64,000 nt of DNA from the NCBI GenBank assembly GCA_036365455.1, contig JAWQUS010000025.1, forward strand, positions 23,348,001 to 23,412,000, written 5' to 3'. The notes beneath the pieces were generated by a model, which did no database searches, was not told the origin of the DNA, and was given only the letters and a program-made list of their open reading frames with translations. Source of the DNA: Macrosoma leucophasiata (lineage: Eukaryota > Arthropoda > Insecta > Lepidoptera > Hedylidae). Below are positions 49,881 to 61,068 of this stretch, in pieces (position 1 is the stretch's first letter; every line of letters starts with the position of its first letter). A program made the translations under genes and the position numbers.

Positions 49881-51567
49881 AGTAAAAAGCGGTTATTTTA
49901 ATATTACAAACAGACACTTCAATTTCATTTATTTGTATAAATTAATTATGGAAGGTACAATATAACATAAGACCTAAAAATTCTGTAAAAATTTTAAGCG
50001 TCTACTTGCTACCGTTAGTATCGAGCAAAAAATATACGAAAAAAAAAACACCTTTATTGTATGCCCCTTGGACTTCTTAATATTTTCATTTTCTTAATTT
50101 TAGTAATTAATTTTGTCTTTATAGCGGTAACAGAAATACATAATTTGTGAAAATGTTTGCTTTCTAGCCATCACTATTTATGAGATACAGCCTGGTGAGA
50201 GACAGACGGACGGACGGACAGACAGACAGACAGCGGAGGATTAGTAATCCGTAGGGTCCGTTTTTACCTTTTAGGTACGAAACCCCCTAAAACATAGAAC
50301 TAAGATACAGAATAGCTTAAAAATATTCGATATGATTCTTTTAATTGACATAACTTTTTTATTTCTGAACCGATTCACATGAAACAAACACTAAATGTTA
50401 AGTGAAACTTACCACAATATATTAGTGAAAACTGCAAATCAAATAAGCCGTTTCTGAAATTAGCATGCACAAACACACAGACAAACAGACAAAAAAAAGT
50501 AAGTTAAAGTATAATCATACCAATTTTCATTGTAATCGGACCGGTATTTTTTATGTGATGCTTGAACAAACAGACAGACATACAGACAGACAGACAGACA
50601 TACAAACAGACAGACAGATAGACAAAAAAAAATCTAATCACATATTTGGGTTCGGTATCGATCTAGTAACATCCCCTGGTATTTATTTTTTCAATATTTT
50701 TAATGTACAGAATTTACACTTCTATACAGTTTTATTATAAGTATAAATAAATGCGAAAGCTTGCAGTATGGATATGGATGGATGGATATTTGTTACTCTT
50801 TCACGATAAACTACTGGACGGATTTGGATAAAACTTCACAGTAATATGTGTTATACATTGGAATAAAGGAGATGTTGCGAGCTGGGCTTTGGTTCGTACA
50901 CGTCCTCAAAAAATGGGTAAATTAAAGAAGAATCCGAAAAAAATACAATTAATTTATTCAAGAATATATTTTAGAGTTACAACCACATTTAATTCAAACG
51001 ATTTTATCATTTTCAACTATGTTAAACATGGTGGCGATACAGCCGACACTTGGGATCAATCGATTTCGATAGTATTTAGATAATATTACTTTTTTCTCCA
51101 AGTACTTTATAATCAAAATACAATTTAAAAAATGAAAATGTCAAAATGACATTGCCCGCCATATTCGCCATGTTGGTTTTGAGTTGCAATTCTAACTGCA
51201 AATAATATTTTGTAACTGCAAACAAAGCTAAATAAGTGAAAATTTGCAGTAAAAAACGTTTTTATATTGATTTTGCCTGTTTAATGATATTATGTACAAT
51301 ACATGTCCGTAGGTCCATACATTTTTGCAACATCTCCTTTCTTCTATATTTATTTATTATTATTATTTCTATACTTGCCGCCTTGGTTTTGCGCGGGTGC
51401 AATGTAGATTGTTACTGGTAAATTGATGCAATTTTCAATCAACAGTACCTACCGATCCATCTATTTGAAACAATAATAATAATAGACGACTGATCGAAAA
51501 GTTAATAATAATATGATCGTTAAGTTTTCTTAAAATTCAATTTTTTGCTTATCTTTGTATTTCATTT
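49881..51567. other. Repeat-rich, gene-free interval
   Basis: Contains (CAGA)-type runs at 50196-50235 and 50565-50625, a common transposon-end phrase (GTAGGGTCCGTTTTTACCTT) near 50253, and a short inverted pair AAGGAGATGTTGC (about 50867) / GCAACATCTCCTTT (about 51328). No gene is supported; an open stretch near 50889-51083 lacks any protein-like features. Confidence 0.5.
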
Positions 51568-51775
51568 GACGACCCGGTTAGTCCAGCGGTGTGAATTGAC
51601 TGTTTGATTCGAAGGGTCGGGGGTTCGATCCGCACCGGGACAAATGTTTGTATGGCCTACAGATATTTGTTTCGGGTCTGGGTGTTTGTGGATGTGTTGT
51701 TTGTATATAACGGCACCCACGACACAGGTTTATACCTACTGTGGGGCTGTGAGTGTAAGCGTATTTTATTTATTA
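51568..51775 (+). repeat. tRNA-derived SINE, copy 2
   Basis: Matches 26304-26525 along the whole body. The B box region reads GGGGGTTCGATCCGCACCGG (one base lost compared with copy 1). Confidence 0.85.
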
Positions 51776-52154
51776 TTTATTATACCAACCTTCTCCTGAC
51801 AACTATAATTACTATACAAAAAGAATTAGCGAAATCGGTAAAGTCGTTCTCGAGTTTTACGCTTAGCAACACATTGAGCGATTCATTTTTACTTATATAG
51901 ATACAGATTTATTAACAAAATATTTGGTGAAGCCAGCGGGTAACGCGTTAATGGCCGGGAAAGTCATAAACTGGCAGTAAAGAGCATAAAGTGGTGGTTA
52001 CGTGTATTTATATATCTTAACTTAGTGGTTATAGTGACTGCTTTTGAAATTTAATGGTTATTGTATAGAATGGGCTATTTGCTTGGTCCTCTGAGCCGGA
52101 TCATCTTCCATGAGTACACAGGGAATTATGTGCGTCGAGGCAACCCGCATTTTT

Positions 52155-52328
52155 AAACGTCTAGGTTTACGTTAAGTTTGAAGATGGTTTCTTTCAGATG
52201 AGCGGGATCAGCCTGCGTATATAACTGTAGATCATCAGCATAAAGATGGTAAGTGCACCGAAGGTCATTGGTTAAGAAATTTTAAGAAATAGAAAATAGC
52301 ATAGGAGAAATTATACCGCCTTGCGGCT
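52155..52328 (-). pseudogene. LINE reverse transcriptase scrap with YADD
   Basis: The minus strand reads PQGGIISPMLFSIS, then after a frame break TNDLRCTYHLYADDLQLYT and QADPAHLKETIFKLN. It corresponds to the RT catalytic segment of the LINE at 13440-16427. Flanks are unrelated. Confidence 0.8.
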
Positions 52329-52714
52329 CATATACTACTAATATACTGCCATTAGAATTTCACCGTAAAGAACAATTCAAACAAATACATGTCTTCGCAC
52401 ATAAAGAACTCTTTAAAAACAAACATTCATCAAAACAAAACTCGCTTGTCATTACGTGAAATTGTTTAACAAACCGTTCTGTCGGTATGTAGCTTCTTCC
52501 CGTTTGTGTAAAGCGCAAAACATTTTCTATTGAAGGTGCAATATTTTTTTTCTTAATGGTAACAGACGCAATAATTGTTCTCGAATTGTTCTCAGTGTGA
52601 TAGATATACAGACGGGGATCGGGTATTAGTAACGTACGTATAACAGTAAAATATAAATATTTCTCTTTGATATAATAGTCACTGTGTTAATCTGTGATAT
52701 TTTTAATTTAACAG

Positions 52715-52935
52715 TTTTTTTTATGTTACAAAGGTGGCAAACAAGCATGCAGTTAACATTGATGTTAAGTGATAACTGCAGCCTATAACCCATAGAAAGA
52801 CCAGAGGTCAAAATGCAGATACGTTGCCACCCCCTGAGACCTTATTTGTTGTCTCTGTGATAGTTATGGGGCTATACATTACCATCTAACCAGAACACGA
52901 TAGTGCTGAACACTACCATTTAGCGGCAGATAATT
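52715..52935 (-). repeat. D270 repeat, diverged copy
   Basis: GGTGGCAAACAAGCATGCAG to ACTACCATTTAGCGGCA. Differs from the consensus (CCCCTGAGACCTTATTTGTT) and resembles the variants at 28290 and 58327. Confidence 0.7.
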
Positions 52936-53341
52936 GGCATTCATTGTTAAGCGTTGGCATTCTTTCGTTCTGTTAGTGTACAATAATTGAAATAGTTCTA
53001 AAGTAGTAGGTATGTTCTTAGGTTTTCGCGAGCTGCACTCATTGAAATCTTGAGATCTTACAGACTGTAAGATACAATTAACTAACTTTTGTGTTAATCC
53101 TGAACGCTACGCAAGACATTTGCGAAATAGATGGAGGTAGCTGCACATAATAATTTTTCAAACTGCTATCAGACAATTACCACCTCAGTCTGCCCGAGAT
53201 CACGGAAGCTGAAAAGCGACCGAAACGTCGGGTTCGATTTTAAATAATCACTTTAGTTTAATATACGCGAGATAAATCCGAAAACTAGTTTTATTTCAAT
53301 AGTTCTAAAGTGTTAAATTTTTAGTTCCTACTTCCCTACTA
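52936..53341. other. Gene-free interval with a repeat scrap
   Basis: 53160-53310 holds CAGTCTGCCCGAGATCACGG, GAAAAGCGACCGAAACGTCG and AATATACGCGAGATAAATCC, shared with 11570-11640 and 16928. No gene. Confidence 0.5.
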
Positions 53342-53525
53342 TCCCTACTTAATATTATAAATGCGAAAGTAACTCTGTCTGTCTGTCTGTCTATTACCTT
53401 TTCACGCCCAAACGACAGAACCGATTTTAATGAAATTTGGTACAGAGATAGAGTTGACTTTGAGAAATAACATAGGCTAATTTTTAAAAGACATCCACGC
53501 GGGCGGACCCGCGGTCAATAGCTAG
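53342..53525 (+). mobile_element. Non-autonomous Helitron-like element
   Basis: Starts TCCCTACTTAATATTATAAA, contains CTGTCTGTCTGTC and AACCGATTTTAATGAAATTT, and ends with a weak GC hairpin and CTAG at 53522-53525. Confidence 0.75.
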
Positions 53526-54173
53526 GTGTCATATAAATTGTCATGTTAATTAACATGTGGAAGCACGGGAGGTGTGTCAGGACCGGTAGGTATATCTGCC
53601 GCTTTACACTCTCTGTCACATTTATTTTTATGTATGGTATAATAAGAATATATGTATAATTATCGTTAATACGCTATATTATTTTTTCTGATAAAATATG
53701 TAAGTATATATTGTTAACCATTATTAATTTCAATTTGTTTGATCTGGTTGACATACGTGAAACACCAGGGTCCCAGATTAAAATCAGCGTCAAGTCGATT
53801 GATGTTATCGACTTGACATGAAGCTGATCTGGGCTCCCATTTGGACCAGCCGTGAGACTTAATCTCTTTTTTTTTTCTTTTTTAATTCTTATTGTTTTTG
53901 CTTTTTGTTTAATTGTACCTGTGTACCTAATCGTCTGGCAAATTTGTATCGTCATGTTTCTGTGCTGTCCCATTAAATGTTTTCTTTGCTTTTTTTTCTT
54001 TTTTCTTTTTCTGTCTACCTCGTGAGGGACTTAAGTATTACTTCTGTCGGCGCTCTCAGAGTGCACCCCATTGTTTTATTACCAATTGTGATGTACTACT
54101 AGTAATAATTTTGTTTTTTTTTTTTAGATACTGAGAAAATATATTTTCAATTCGAATACATGAAAGAAACAAT

Positions 54174-54219
54174 ATGCATCTGTTTCTATTTATAACATGC
54201 AATCTGGTTTTAGTTCGCT
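54174..54219 (+). CDS. Exon 1: signal peptide of the Cys-cluster protein
   Basis: Fifteen codons plus one base, all hydrophobic apart from the final Arg, ending at a perfect GTAAGT donor (54220). A short upstream ATG frame at 54160 overlaps the start and ends after 11 codons; it could dampen translation. Confidence 0.65.
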
Positions 54220-57200
54220 GTAAGTTTATTTTATACTGTTTACATTATATATATTTGTGAAGAGTCATTCTAATCAAAAATATTACCTATTCTAGGTATT
54301 TTTTTATGTTGTAGAAGTGGCAAACAAGCATGCAATTCACATTGATGTAAAGTGACGACTGCAGCCTATAGACACCCACACAAAGACCAAGGTCAGAATG
54401 CAGATGCGTTACCACTCCTGAGGCCTAAGGTGTTATGCCTCTGTGCCGGAAATTACAGGGCCGTACATTACCACCTGACCGGAACAAGGCAAGTTTATTA
54501 GGTAATGCGGTGGTGCCTACGTCCGCGAGCTCCGTCACTAGAGCTCTACCACCAGTATAATTCATTATATGAAAATATGCACGTATATTTTTATAATAAT
54601 ACAAAACAATTATTAAGGGTAAAAGCGACTTCTTTACGATATTCAATAAACTGAAAAGTCTATTATATCGGTTGCCTAACTAGCATAGTTGGTAATAGAT
54701 GGCGCTACTGCTACCATAAAGCAATGCAATAGATGTGAAGGAAAGATTTGACAAATCGGGCAGGGCTTCAGTAGCTCAATTGGAAGAGCGGCTGGACTAG
54801 ATTCCCAGTAGGTCGCGAGTTCGAGCCTCGCCTGAAGTCAAATTTTTCTTTCCATTTTTCTTTAAAAATAAAATATATTTCACAAGCATGTGTTGATGCG
54901 AAATAATATAAAAACAACCTTCTACCTACCCTACCCAGGGGAATGAATACCGTAAATTTAGGTAAAACAATTTGTTTGTAGAAAAAAACCCTAGTCCAAT
55001 GGCAATCTAGAAAAAAAAAACACGGATATTATTACAATATTTTAATGATTTTAAGTATGAATTATGAGTACTTTAGTCTAATCATGTTGATATATTCATA
55101 TTGAGTATAAGTAAAGGTCTTATATCTTGGCCTTCGCAAGATAGACTATAATCAAATATTGTCAGATAAAATCCCATAGCAAGGTCAACGGTCTCCGAAA
55201 ATAGAAAAAAAAATAACTAAACAAAAAACAAAAATATTTACGTACTATGTAAAACATATTCAAGGTTATAATAACATATCCGTAAGTTCATAAATATTAA
55301 ACAAGTATTGTAAATGATGACTAAACTATACTCGAATATATATATATATATGTATCTTCACGCCAGGTCCCAAGTCTTAGGAATCGACGTGCATGTATGA
55401 AGAGAATGATGAAGGTAGACGAGGCACGAGAGGTTTGTCAGAACCGGGATGTCTGGCGCTCTACACTCTCTGCCTACCCCGTTAGGGACCTGGCGTGAAG
55501 ATACATATATATATATACTCGAATATTATCGCTTTTATGACATAGAACTGCCAAAGAAAACAATCACTAAGTCACTATTTTGTAATACTTACTAGCTGTG
55601 CCCGCGACTTCGTCCGCGTGAGATATTATGAAAGTCGTGGGCGCGGCTAGTGTAAAAGTCGCCTAAGTTACTCCTTATTACTTAAGCTATCTGCCAGTTA
55701 AAGTCCCGTCGAAATCCGTAAAGCCGTCCCCAAGATTAGCCCCAACAAATAGACAGACAAAAATTGTAAAAAATGTTGTTTTGGTATATGTATGTATAGT
55801 CTCTTTTTCTACACTGCACTACCCCAAAGAGAAAAAAGCCACTTACAAATGTTGTGGTGTTCCCTGGATTCTTATAATGGGGTTCTTCAAAACTGGCTTC
55901 AGAAGAGTTCTGTAGGGCTAGCAGAGCGTTGACAACTCCTCGGGTATTGTAAGTGTTCATAGGTAAATTCACCCCAGTTAGTCCATCTGCTTTTCTATCA
56001 ACCTTTGTTTTTACTTCATTAAGCCTGGGTTGCATCACGACTTTTCTTAAAGTTAAAGTTATTGTAACATATCACATCCTGCTCTAACTTTAACAGATTG
56101 CCTTAAGTGACAGAAGGATGTGCAATGTAACAATTACTTTAACCCCTAGTTTGCACCAAAAACATTTAACACGATGATGTTTCGCAACTCGTCGCATTGC
56201 GATAAATGTCTTGTTGTTGCTAGCGTTCGCACTGCTGTCAAACCTATCATTTTAAAATGTTTTTATGTCAATGTTTCATCAATGCAAACTCACGGTAACT
56301 TTAACAAATGATGTGGTGAAACCCAGGCTAAGTATCATGAGTGTCAATTTCCAATAATGAAACTTGGTGAAAATTTTACGACATAATTAACTTATCTTTT
56401 TTTAGCTATTCAGACTCAATACATGAATTTCAAACACCGAACACTAGATGGTTGCGAGACCGGTAGCACAGCTTTGGTGGAACAATTCTTCAATGTCATC
56501 TTCACTGAATTCCATAAAGCTCCCCCCGTGTGCGTTTGCGTACAAATGTGTCCAGACCAAGCTACATACTGTTACCCTAACGGATGCTTAAGGAGATCAG
56601 AGAATAAGATCGGAGAGACCACACAGGTCACGAATAGTCAGGACGACAGAGCCAAAAATCTCTACAAAGATAATGAATATAACGACGCAGTTAGTAGTGG
56701 CGAAGTTAGAAACATGTATATAGTGAATAGTCATAATGATAGACCAAGAAATATGTTTTTGTATAATAACGTTGGAGACGGCATCGATAAGTTGGATGAA
56801 AACAATTTTAATGTGGGTAAGTATCTTCAGGGTTAATCGATTTCCTTTTTAAGTCTGATTTATCAGGTACGGCTGTAATGCCGCAATAAAAATGCAGTAG
56901 GTACTGTAAAATTACAGCGAAGATAGCTCATTACTATATTTACCAAATTCAATTCAAAATTATACTAAACTATAAATAACCTTTTCATATTTTGCAATCC
57001 TTACTTCTATACTAATCCCTACTAATATTATAAATGCGAAAGTTACTCTGTCTGTCTGTCTGTATGTATTGTCTGTCTGTCTGTCTGTTACCTATTCAAG
57101 TCCAAGCGACCGAACCGATTTTAATGAAATTTGGTACAGAGATAGAGCTGACTTTGAGAAAGTACATAGGCTACTTAGTTATTTATAAAACGACATCCAC

Positions 57201-60200
57201 GCGGGCGAAGCCGCGGGCAACAGTTAGTATTACTATAAGTATGAAATTAATTATATCCGTCTGTTACGCTTTCACGATCAACTCGCTGAGCCGATTGTGA
57301 TAAAATGTATCATGAAGGTAGTTTGAATTCTGAGGAAGGACATAGGTTACTTTTGTCTCAAAATAAAAGGCACGCGTTCGAAGATGCAGGCAACAGCTAG
57401 TGTTAAAATGTTTTTTTTTTTCATGAAGGGTCGTTTTGAATGATAACATAAAGATCTTATCAACACTCGACTTCTATTGATACAAGTAAATCAATAAATC
57501 GATCAACTTAATTACAACGCATTATCCACTTGACGATAAGGATGAATCTGATGAAATTTCGGCAATCTTTACGTATGGTATTGATAAACAAATAAAGAAA
57601 TGCGTATCGGAGAAAAAAATGGAACTGAATTCGCTCAGTAACGGGTGTCAAGTTACGATGTGTTCAAGTGACATGAGAATTTAATCTCTCCGAACTTCCA
57701 CCAATACTACCGCATGGTATGTTGTCTGTTATAGTTGAGCGAACACATTGGAATCAATATATTGCTTAGGTATAACGTTCGTTTGCGTATGTGTTTTGCG
57801 ATTATTTTTCTTTTTTGACGTCTTGACATATTTATTTGATTTTTTGTTATGATTTTTTTTTATGTAATAAAAGTGGCAAACAAGCGTGCAGTTCACATTG
57901 ATGTTAAGTGATGACTGCAGCCTATAGACACCCACACAAAGACCAGAGGTCAAAACGCAAATGCGCTGCCACTCCTGAGGCATCAGGTGTTATGCCTCTG
58001 TGCCGGAAATCACAGAGCCGTACATTACCACCTGACCGAAACATGATAGTGCTGAACACTACCATTTAACGGCAAGTATATTAGGTAATGCGGTGGTGCC
58101 TACGCCCGCGAGCTCCATCACTGGAGCTCTACCACCAGTAAATGTATGATTATAGTTAATGTATGATTATAGTTAAGCAAAATAGATAACCAAATTGTGT
58201 TTATATGACAATAAAATTTTTCCTCTGAGCTAGCACATGCTGGATACCTTTAAAATAAAACATCCAAGAATGTCTCTTCGAGTTATCTTGTATCTTTTTC
58301 TATACTTATCTATTTTATTGTTATTTTTTTATGTAATGAACCACGCATGCAGTTCACATTGATATTAAGTAATGACTGCAGCCTATAGACACACAAAGAC
58401 CAGAGGTCAAAATGCAGATGCGTTGCTACCCCTGAAATCTTAATTGTTATCTCTGTGATAGTTATTACGGGGCTTCACATAACGGCCAAGTCACCCAGTC
58501 CAATAATACAGAAATTGCAGTAAGGAACTTTATACTTGTCTCAACTTTGTCTACAGATTTCATTACCATTTTAAAGATAAACAAGCAGCTACATCGAGAC
58601 TTGGCAATTTTTTACAGAATGTTCTGGTGGGATATTATCTATAGAGAGCATAGAGCAACACCGGAGGGGAGAAACCATATGCAGGCTTTCCCCTCTGTCA
58701 AAGCAGTAGCCGAAATGGGCCTATACCTGTGGCCTAGATGTTTTAATGTGTGCGTGAAATTGTTACTGTATTTTGTTAAAGTCAAGGTGTGAGTTTCGTA
58801 GTAATAGACGATTTTTGTAGTGTGCGTGTGTGTCGCACGCATTTCCCCCCGCAAAAATGACAGACTGTTTTGCATCGGTAATAAACGCTATAGCTACTCC
58901 CCTCCAGTCCACCGCGGCCGGTGGTCCGTGTTGCTCTATGATAGAGAGACGTAGTCCAATTACATTTTTATTTTATGTATAAGAAAAGATTTTTTCGGTG
59001 CAAAGAAACAAACATTCCAGTGTGGTTGCTTATAAATTCAAATATGGCCAATATTTGGATTTATAAGGAAGGTCCTAAGTAATTATTTATTGAACCCAAA
59101 CATTTCAACAAAATGATTTAGATAGATTTTCGATAGTATTCGAGGCATGAAAAGGTGTTCCTAAATTGCTTTCAATGCCCATAATTATAATCACATAATT
59201 ATATAAAAACATTATTATCTACAATATAAAAATGAATCGCAAAATGTGTTTGTAATCACATAACTCAACAACGCCGGGACCAATTTGGCCAGTTCTTTTT
59301 TTTATGTTCGTTGAATTTCAGGGATGGTATTTACTGTGAGAAAAAATCGTTTTCCCATACAGATGTAGAGTCAATTTGAGCTTTATTTCTATTAAATAAA
59401 GTTCATATTAAATTACATGCAATGTCGGTGTGTTCCTAACGTCAAATAGTCAATTTGGACTTTATTACCGCTATACAAAGTTCATACTAAAGAAAACAAT
59501 GTTAAGGGTTCTTAAGATTTTACTTTTTTGGGAAATGTGCGCTCAACCTCCTAAGAGAGGCGGTGATAGTTTGTACGGGTATTTTGTAAGTTTTTAATGC
59601 CTGAAAATTGGTTTACAGACTCTTTTGGTGCATCGATATTTTTTTAATCTTCCATCAAACCCCTAAAAATGGGTAGGTAAATTGGTATGGGACTTTCCGC
59701 AATTTTCCAGATGGAATATTAATGAACAGGCTCTTTCAATAAAACAAATATTAATACTCTTGGGAAAAGATAAGTACATACTCCACAAAGAGGTACTGAC
59801 GGGTAACTGGATTAGGACATGCCCACGGAATCGTAAAATTTAAATAATTTATAAAACAACATCCACGCGGGCGATGCCGCAGGCAATAGCTAGTTATATA
59901 TAATAATAATTTTATACAACTTATGCAATGTTTTTCAGCTAATTCAAGAATCTCCAATAATCTCATTTATCGACCAAACCCTTTTAAAGAAATGGTGTTT
60001 AAGTACAAGAGACTTCCTAAAATTGCTATGAAATATAACTTGAGAGAACAAGTGCGAAATAAAAATGCCGGCAAAGCACGAATGGATAACCTCAACACAT
60101 CGAAAACTAGGTGGTCAGCCACCCAACACATTAACAATAGACGAGGGCCAATACACACATACAAAACAAAAGATATATCAAAATCTTCGAATTACTTTGT

Positions 60201-61068
60201 ATCGACTTACCCTGAAATGGACACTTCCAAACATTTGTATAAATATTTATCCAAGCGTGAAAATGCTGAAAATAAAGATGCAACTTATTTATACAAAACT
60301 GAAGCTGGAAATTTTTCATTAGATGCTTTAATAGATAACATAATCGAAAGTACTTTGGATGACATCAATAACACTATACAATCGGAAGTGAAAATGAAAG
60401 ATTCAAGAGAAATTAAAGAAATTACACCTTCTTTAGAAAACTCTGCTCAATCTTTAAGTAATTCCTCCGCAAATGAAGAGGAAAAATATATTTTATCTAA
60501 TATGATAACTTCATTAAGTAAAAAAATTGACGAACAAAACAAATTTAGTCTAGAAATTGCAGAAAAACTGATTGAAAATAAAATAGAACACATGGAAGAT
60601 GAAGAAGTTAAAAATAAAAGTGAACTGAATCATGACTTAACAATCAGGTTGCCCATGATTTCAATAAATTCAACTAATAATATATCTAAAGATATAGTTA
60701 CACCACTATTCGTGAGAAACGAAATAACAGCAGAAAAGGAAAAGACATATAGTATTTTATCTTTGAAGGATTCGACAAAGAATATCAATGATTTTGAGAA
60801 AATAAATGTATCTCGCTCATTTCACAATGCTAATAATGAAAAATCGTCACTATTCGAACAACCCAATAATAAACCAATATTAAAAAATGCATCTGCAATT
60901 CTAGAAAGTACAAAATCGATAGAAGCTCAAGGAACGTCTGCGGATAAAAGTTCAGAAACGAAATCTAATAAAAACGCCAGTACAACGGTTAGGTCTATCA
61001 GAAAGAATCCAATTAAAAAGAGCAAACAGAGGGTTTCGCGCAAATTGCAAAATAGGAAAATCAATTAA
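54174..61068 (+). CDS. Three-exon gene for a secreted Cys-cluster protein (528 aa), function unknown
   Basis: Exons 54174-54219, 56406-56816 and 59939-61068 join in frame (46+411+1130 = 1587 bases, 529 codons). Both introns are phase 1 with GTAAGT donors and pyrimidine-rich AG acceptors. The protein starts MHLFLFITCNLVLVR, a signal peptide. A cysteine cluster follows with spacing C-X25-C-X-C-X3-C-X6-C-X4-C (VCVCVQMC, YCYPNGC), enough for three disulfides. The remaining roughly 375 residues have no cysteine and are rich in Asn, Lys, Ser and Glu, probably disordered or coiled, with a very basic end (KNPIKKSKQRVSRKLQNRKIN is its start-to-end character). The chosen ATG has an in-frame TGA 42 bases upstream. 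An AG at 54126-54127 after a T-run may be an acceptor, so a 5' UTR exon could exist further upstream. I do not recognise the family. No canonical AATAAA was seen within 100 bases of the stop. Confidence 0.75.
54303..54555 (-). repeat. D270 repeat in intron 1
   Basis: Minus-strand copy with a small internal deletion after CACCTGACCGGAACAAGGC; ends CTCCGTCACTAGAGCTCTAC. Confidence 0.8.
54596..54915 (+). repeat. tRNA-like repeat unit, full copy in intron 1
   Basis: Most complete plus-strand unit: 5' arm from AATACAAAACAATTATTAAG, TTGCCTAACTAGCATAGTTG, AAAGATTTGACAAATCGGGC; cassette 54765-54839; 3' arm to ATGCGAAATAATATAAAAAC. Both extremes carry the similar strings ATACAAAACAATTATT and AATAATATAAAAACAAC. 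Confidence 0.85.
55340..55512. repeat. LINE 3' fragment with palindromised ends
   Basis: TATGTATCTTCACGCCAGGT at 55350 is the reverse complement of ACCTGGCGTGAAGATACATA at 55487. Between them is the plus-strand LINE segment coding RACMKRMMKVDEAREVCQNR to SAYP (same family as 36284 and 48030). The left end is therefore an inverted scrap of the same 3' end. Confidence 0.85.
55591..55780 (-). repeat. Helitron-like element with CTAG end
   Basis: CTAGCTGTGCCCGCGACTTC at the left is the complement of a CTAG terminus with hairpin. From about 55640 it shares GTCGCCTAAGTTACTCCTTA with 49720. Confidence 0.6.
55800..56040 (-). repeat. Dispersed repeat, second copy of 8460-8740
   Basis: NTYNTRGVVNALLALQNS in the minus frame, aligned with NICNTRGIANALPALKNS at 8460-8740. 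No known domain. Confidence 0.45.
56046..56148. repeat. Small foldback repeat, copy 2
   Basis: AAAGTTAAAGTTATTGTAAC and CACATCCTGCTCTAA, inverted later as CAGAAGGATGTGCAATGTAA and TACTTTAAC. Same plan as 30596-30710. Confidence 0.6.
56406..56816 (+). CDS. Exon 2: cysteine cluster of the secreted protein
   Basis: The acceptor TTATCTTTTTTTAG at 56392-56405 and donor GTAAGTAT at 56817 frame 411 bases. All six cysteines of the mature protein are in the first 60 codons. The open frame continues only 7 codons past the donor to a stop, so splicing is needed to reach exon 3. Confidence 0.75.
57016..57402 (+). mobile_element. Two adjacent Helitron-like elements in intron 2
   Basis: First: TCCCTACTAATATTATAAAT (57016) through a GC hairpin (GCGGGCGAAGCCGCGGGC) to a degenerate TTAG near 57225-57228. 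Second: about 57236 to CTAG at 57399-57402, with the phrase GGCAACAGCTAG. Same orientation. Confidence 0.7.
57850..58138 (-). repeat. D270 repeat in intron 2
   Basis: Full-length minus-strand copy (TTTTTTTTATGTAATAAAAG to CTCCATCACTGGAGCTCTAC). A diverged relative follows at 58327-58500 and corresponds to the diverged copy at 28290-28432 in the partner arm. Confidence 0.8.
58649..58940. mobile_element. hAT-type MITE with perfect 8-bp target duplication, copy 3
   Basis: Same 292-bp length and ends as 7705-7996. Flanked by ATAGAGAG on both sides (58641-58648 and 58941-58948). The partner arm near 27950 reads as the unoccupied locus (CTCCATAGATTATATCCC). Confidence 0.9.
59091..59849. other. Intron 2 sequence without recognised elements
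   Basis: Has a loose duplication: TTTATTTCTATTAAATAAAG and TTTATTACCGCTATACAAAG blocks near 59380 and 59460, each followed by TTCATA. Nothing else identified. Confidence 0.5.
59850..59893 (+). repeat. Helitron-like 3' end next to an exon acceptor
   Basis: AACATCCACGCGGGCGATGC and CGCAGGCAATAGCTAG, ending 45 bases before exon 3. Confidence 0.6.
59939..61068 (+). CDS. Exon 3: long charged tail of the secreted protein
   Basis: The acceptor TGTTTTTCAG ends at 59938. The frame is open for 376 codons to TAA. The sequence is Lys/Asn/Ser/Glu-rich with heptad-like stretches (SNMITSLSKKIDEQNKFSLE), no cysteine and no domain known to me. Length and codon integrity in an otherwise transposon-ridden region argue for selection. 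Confidence 0.75.

Larger units (their letters stand above)
57430..59090. repeat. Arm 2 of the inverted duplication (partner 27780-29700), in intron 2
   Basis: Matches arm 1 in reverse over its whole length. It lacks the 694-bp TIR element (empty site near 57680) and has instead a full D270 copy (57850-58138) and a hAT MITE (58649-58940). Confidence 0.85.

Noticed and set aside
50465..50740. 91-codon frame with Asp-Arg-Gln-Thr repeats
   Set aside because: Translation of a CAGA microsatellite.
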